Source: Psychroflexus planctonicus (GTDB lineage Bacteria > Bacteroidota > Bacteroidia > Flavobacteriales > Flavobacteriaceae). From it: a stretch of DNA of 64,000 nt. Below the pieces are notes generated by a model that worked only from the letters and a program-made list of their open reading frames with translations, did no database searches and was not told the DNA's origin. The position numbers were made by a program, and so were the translations under genes. Where the stretch lies: positions 186,001 through 250,000 of the forward strand of contig NZ_BMGM01000004.1 in NCBI RefSeq assembly GCF_014640195.1. Direction: 5' to 3'. The stretch's first letter is position 1, and each line of letters begins with the position of its first letter. Positions 60,802-64,000 of this stretch are shown here, piece after piece.

Positions 60802-61623
60802 ATGAACCGAAGGCAAATTGCAGACCAAATCTATAAACATCTTTTAGCACATAAACAGCAACTTCAATTTGAATTTGAACAGAACAAAGATGCCATCCCT
60901 TATTTTTTTTTAGACGAATTGTTACCTGATGAGCTCGCACTTCAACTTTTTAATTATTTTCCAAAAGTGAATGAAATGATGCACAAAAATAGCATCCGTG
61001 AAAATAAATATGTAGGCTTTGAGATGAATAAGTACAACTCGCTTTTAGAAGAATGTATTTATGCCTTTCAAGAACCAAAAGTGGTTAAATTAATTTCAGA
61101 CATTTGTAACATACAAGAAGCATTGCCTGATAAAAATTTATATGCAGGCGGTCTTTCAAGTATGGGTGAAAACCAATTTTTAAATCCACATTTAGACAAT
61201 TCTCATGATAAAGACCGAAAACTTTGGCGTGTTTTAAATTTACTTTATTATGTAACTCCTTCTTGGGAAGTTAGTTATGGTGGTAATTTAGAACTATGGC
61301 CAAATGGTTTAAAGGGAGAACCCATAACTATTCACTCTAAATTTAATCGTTTAGTAGTAATGGCAACGCATCAAGAATCCTTGCATTCAGTTTCTCCAGT
61401 AAAATATATTGGTTTTAGATGTTGTATTTCTAACTATTATTTTTCAAAAAAACCTTTTAGTTTAAATGATGAATTTCATGTAACATCTTTCCGCGGCAGA
61501 CCAAATGAAATGCTAAAAGATAAAATCTTACAACTAGACAGTTGGATACGAATGGGAATCAGGAAAATTTTCAGAAAAGGAATTGTAGAAAATCCTCACG
61601 TTTATAAAAAAGACGAAGATTAA
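60802..61623 (+). CDS. 2-oxoglutarate/Fe(II)-dependent oxygenase
   Basis: This 273-residue protein has the double-stranded beta-helix with H130-x-D132 in NPHLDNSHD and a distal histidine H195 in QESLHSVSPV, followed by R206 that may bind 2-oxoglutarate (YIGFRCC). The N-terminus with PYFFLDELLPDELALQLFNYFP resembles prolyl 4-hydroxylase-like 2OG-FeII_Oxy_3 proteins common near glycan genes. It lies beside two GT2 genes, divergently. Its stop overlaps the ftsE stop in the four bases TTAA. Substrate is unknown; hydroxylation of a sugar, lipid or protein is possible. Confidence 0.85.
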   Translation: MNRRQIADQIYKHLLAHKQQLQFEFEQNKDAIPYFFLDELLPDELALQLFNYFPKVNEMMHKNSIRENKYVGFEMNKYNSLLEECIYAFQEPKVVKLISDICNIQEALPDKNLYAGGLSSMGENQFLNPHLDNSHDKDRKLWRVLNLLYYVTPSWEVSYGGNLELWPNGLKGEPITIHSKFNRLVVMATHQESLHSVSPVKYIGFRCCISNYYFSKKPFSLNDEFHVTSFRGRPNEMLKDKILQLDSWIRMGIRKIFRKGIVENPHVYKKDED

Positions 61624-62306
61624 CCCGCCTTCTTTTGGATAACTTCAAATACTTTTTGCCCGTCGCATTTTAAAGTTTTAGATGGATACTTAAGTAGCAA
61701 TGCGTAATCGTGCGTAGCCATTAAAATAGTGTTTCCATTTCGGTTGATTTCTTGAAGCACTTCCATTACTTCAACAGAAGTTTGTGGGTCTAAATTTCCA
61801 GTAGGTTCATCTGCTAAAATTAATTCAGGATCATTCAGTAAAGCTCTTGCAATAGCAATACGCTGCTGTTCTCCACCAGAAAGCTGATAAGGAAATTTAA
61901 AGTTTTTGGTTTTCATATCTACTTTATCAAGGACTTCAACAACCTTATTCTTCATTTTATCTTTGTCCTTCCAACCCGTTGCTCGTAAAACAAAAATTAA
62001 ATTTTGTTCCACATTTCGATCGTTCAACAATTTGAAATCTTGAAAAACCACTCCTAATTTTCTTCTTAAGTGTGGAATATTCTTTTCTTTTAAGGAGTTT
62101 AAATCCATACCAACAATTTTTCCTCTGCCTTCCTTCAAAGGTAAATCGCCGTACAAAGTTTTCATGAAACTACTTTTACCGGTTCCTGTTTTACCAATGA
62201 GGTATACAAACTCTCCTTTTTCTATTTGGATGTTAATATCGGAAAGCACTAAACTTTCCCGTTGAAAAATACTGGCGTTATTCAATTCTAAAATAACTTC
62301 TGGCAT
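61620..62306 (-). CDS. ftsE: Cell division ATP-binding protein FtsE
   Basis: This 228-residue ABC ATPase carries Walker [10 protein letters not shown] (38-46), Q-loop Q89, signature LSGGEQQR (142-149), Walker B LILADE (162-167) and the switch histidine in MATHDYALL. The sequence resembles FtsE, which with the membrane protein FtsX controls amidases at the septum, more than an exporter ATPase. ftsX is not in the window. It stands convergent to the oxygenase gene, sharing the four-base TTAA. Confidence 0.9.
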   Translation of the reverse strand: MPEVILELNNASIFQRESLVLSDINIQIEKGEFVYLIGKTGTGKSSFMKTLYGDLPLKEGRGKIVGMDLNSLKEKNIPHLRRKLGVVFQDFKLLNDRNVEQNLIFVLRATGWKDKDKMKNKVVEVLDKVDMKTKNFKFPYQLSGGEQQRIAIARALLNDPELILADEPTGNLDPQTSVEVMEVLQEINRNGNTILMATHDYALLLKYPSKTLKCDGQKVFEVIQKKAG

Positions 62307-62427
62307 AAGTAAAATTTTACAGGGTTAAATATATCATTTATAAATAAAACTACTGTAGAATTACAAAGCAAAGTTAAACTAATTGTTGAGTTGAAATTCC
62401 TATCGTATATTACCGTAAAACTATTTA

Positions 62428-63726
62428 ATGAATATTCCAAATTCTGAATTACCCAGAGTGATCATAATAGGAGGTGGATTTGCAGGCATTTCTGTTGCTA
62501 AAAAGCTCTTTGATAAAAAAGTACAATTGGTAATGTTGGATAAACGAAATTACCATACTTTTCAACCTTTGCTTTACCAAGTGTCTACATCTGGCTTAGA
62601 ACCTGATTCTATTGCCTACCCATTGCGAAAAATTCTCAATAAATCGAATAATTCTTTTTTTCGATTGGCTGAAGTAGACCAAATTAATGCTGACCAAAAA
62701 GAAGTAAAAACCAATATCGGAACATTAAGTTACGACTATTTAATTATTGCTACCGGGTCTAAAACGAATTTCTTTGGAAACGAGAATGTTGAAAAAAATG
62801 CAGTTTGGATGAAGTCTGTACCGCAAGCTTTAAACTTAAGAAGCTTAATTTTAGAAAATTTTGAACAAGCAACTATTACAGATAATGTTGAAAAAAGAAA
62901 GGCATTATTGAATTTCGTTATTGCAGGTGCTGGACCGACTGGTGTTGAGTTGAGCGGAGCTCTAGCTGAGTTGAAAAATCATATTATTTCTAAAGATTAT
63001 AAAGACTTAAATAAAGAAGAAATTCAAGTTCATCTACTAGAAGGTGAAGATCTTGTTTTACCACCTATGAGCAAAAAATCTTCTGCAAATGCTCAACGTT
63101 TTCTAGAAGGTTTAGGAGTTCATGTGCATACTTCCACCTTTGTTGAAGATTACAAAAACAATATTGTTACTACAAATACAGGAAAGCAATTTAATACCGA
63201 AACCTTTATTTGGTCAGCTGGAGTAACTGGCGCGCCTGTTAAAGGTTTACAAGCCAAAGCTATTGTAGAGAAAGCGAACCGATACGAAGTAAATGCATTT
63301 AATCAAATTAAAGGTTATACAGATGTTTTTGCCATTGGCGACATCGCACTTATGCAAAACGAAGATTATCCTAAAGGTCATCCTATGGTAGCTCAGCCTG
63401 CCATACAGCAAGGAGAACATCTAGCAAAAAATTTACTACGCTTACTAAATAACGAAGAGATGAAGCCATTTTCTTATTACGATAAAGGCACCATGGCTAC
63501 TATAGGAAGAAATAAAGCGGTTGTAGATTTAGGTAAACTGAAGTTTGGTGGATTTTTCGCTTGGTTTATTTGGATGTTTGTTCATTTGTGGTTTTTAGTC
63601 GGTTTTAGAAACCGAATTGTTACCTTTTTCAATTGGGTTTATAGTTATGTTAATTACGATCGAGCAGCACGATTAATTGTAAGACCATTTAAGCATAAAA
63701 AGGTAGAAATGAGTGATACAGATTAA
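62428..63726 (+). CDS. Type II NADH dehydrogenase (NDH-2-like)
   Basis: This 432-residue flavoenzyme oxidises NADH and reduces quinone at the membrane without pumping protons. The FAD motif VIIGGGFAGISVAKKLF is near residues 11-27, the NAD motif FVIAGAGPTGVELSGALAEL near 168-187, and VFAIGDIALM at about 305. The C-terminal GGFFAWFIWMFVHLWFLVGF is a membrane-binding hydrophobic segment typical of NDH-2. It converges on the next gene 9 bp away. The closest alternative is a general pyridine-nucleotide disulfide oxidoreductase. Confidence 0.92.
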   Translation: MNIPNSELPRVIIIGGGFAGISVAKKLFDKKVQLVMLDKRNYHTFQPLLYQVSTSGLEPDSIAYPLRKILNKSNNSFFRLAEVDQINADQKEVKTNIGTLSYDYLIIATGSKTNFFGNENVEKNAVWMKSVPQALNLRSLILENFEQATITDNVEKRKALLNFVIAGAGPTGVELSGALAELKNHIISKDYKDLNKEEIQVHLLEGEDLVLPPMSKKSSANAQRFLEGLGVHVHTSTFVEDYKNNIVTTNTGKQFNTETFIWSAGVTGAPVKGLQAKAIVEKANRYEVNAFNQIKGYTDVFAIGDIALMQNEDYPKGHPMVAQPAIQQGEHLAKNLLRLLNNEEMKPFSYYDKGTMATIGRNKAVVDLGKLKFGGFFAWFIWMFVHLWFLVGFRNRIVTFFNWVYSYVNYDRAARLIVRPFKHKKVEMSDTD

Positions 63727-63735
63727 ACTTAAGTT

Positions 63736-64000
63736 TTAATTTAATCTAAATTTCTTCATTATCATTTTCCAACGGTAATTTCTAATGAATTTTCCTTCTG
63801 AAGCATTTACCATTTTCTTTGGTTTTTGGAACAATGCTGAGTTTACATAGGAAAGTATACCTTTTATAAAAAAGAAGATTTGTTTTTTTAGTAAGGCAAG
63901 TTTTAGTAAACTCAAAAAGCTCAATATAAAACCGTGATCCATTTTATACAAGGCTTTTCCATAGCGTTTAGCTAATGTGGACTGATATAATTTCCCTGTT
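63736..64000 (-). CDS. C-terminal end of a probable glycosyltransferase family 2, cut by the window edge
   Basis: The frame is open from the window edge (64000) to the stop at 63736, 87 codons. It reads TGKLYQSTLAKRYGKALYK, then MDHGFILSFLSLLKLALL and ends EGKFIRNYRWKMIMKKFRLN. The basic C-terminal tail and the preceding amphipathic helices resemble the ends of Bacteroidota GT2 enzymes that act in glycan synthesis. The catalytic part is outside the window, so the call rests on this C-terminal pattern alone. Confidence 0.55.
   Translation of the reverse strand, partial: TGKLYQSTLAKRYGKALYKMDHGFILSFLSLLKLALLKKQIFFFIKGILSYVNSALFQKPKKMVNASEGKFIRNYRWKMIMKKFRLN

Overview
The window comes from a low-GC bacterium of the phylum Bacteroidota, class Flavobacteriia, probably marine or saline. 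The evidence is type IX secretion (T9SS) C-terminal sorting domains on two secreted proteins, promoters of the TAnnTTTG type, no clear Shine-Dalgarno sequences, a flavobacterial carotenoid operon, a fused OtsA-OtsB trehalose enzyme, and families common in Bacteroidota (YfhO with DUF4834, GlmU-like, NlpE-like, TPR histidine kinase with LytTR regulator). Most of it is ordinary chromosomal housekeeping sequence. No intact transposase, integrase, rRNA operon or CRISPR array was seen.

Layout. 1-8.8 kb: the 5' part of priA, a 1208-residue T9SS-exported beta-helix protein with near-identical tandem domains, a TPR histidine kinase/LytTR pair, a MmcQ/YjbR gene, and a pirin gene broken by an in-frame stop. 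8.9-13.1 kb: a GH15 glycosidase divergent from bifunctional otsAB (trehalose). 13.5-19.1 kb: a prolyl oligopeptidase lipoprotein, then a cysteine-synthase-like gene and an alpha-oxoamine-synthase gene, which I read as a sulfonolipid (cysteate to capnine-type base) pair, and an outer-membrane protein. 19.2-25.9 kb: a surface-glycan run (DUF4834, YfhO, GT4, flippase, GlmU-like). 26-33.9 kb: RaiA/HPF, a large FAD/Fe-S dehydrogenase, envelope proteins, APS-reductase-type CysH, gamma-carbonic anhydrase and a CvfB-like S1 protein.

34-35.1 kb holds a DUF6922-like/AbiEii-like nucleotidyltransferase pair under a palindromic promoter. 35.3-38.7 kb has tryptophan 2,3-dioxygenase, thioredoxin reductase and an intact pirin. 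38.8-46.5 kb is a compact operon on the minus strand: a CarH-like MerR/B12-domain regulator followed by crtI, crtB, crtZ, a crtD-like desaturase, a cruF-like hydratase and crtY, then DUF3820 and perhaps an NlpE-like gene. The enzyme set predicts a monocyclic hydroxylated carotenoid of the saproxanthin/myxol type, or zeaxanthin. 46.6-51.8 kb has map, a HAD protein, a thioredoxin-like protein, gpmI, a VanY-like peptidase, a GNAT and clpP.

51.9-53.2 kb is the most unusual stretch: tRNA-Gly followed by a 111-bp tandem array in which every unit starts with a copy of the tRNA 3' end and a terminator, then a HepT/MntA pair whose HepT lacks the usual first arginine of its RNase motif. 53.3-64 kb contains a T9SS GH16 glucanase, a peroxiredoxin/thioredoxin/DUF6952 oxidative-stress cluster, panB, an MscS channel, two GT2 enzymes divergent from a 2OG-Fe(II) oxygenase, ftsE, a type II NADH dehydrogenase and the C-terminal end of another probable GT2.
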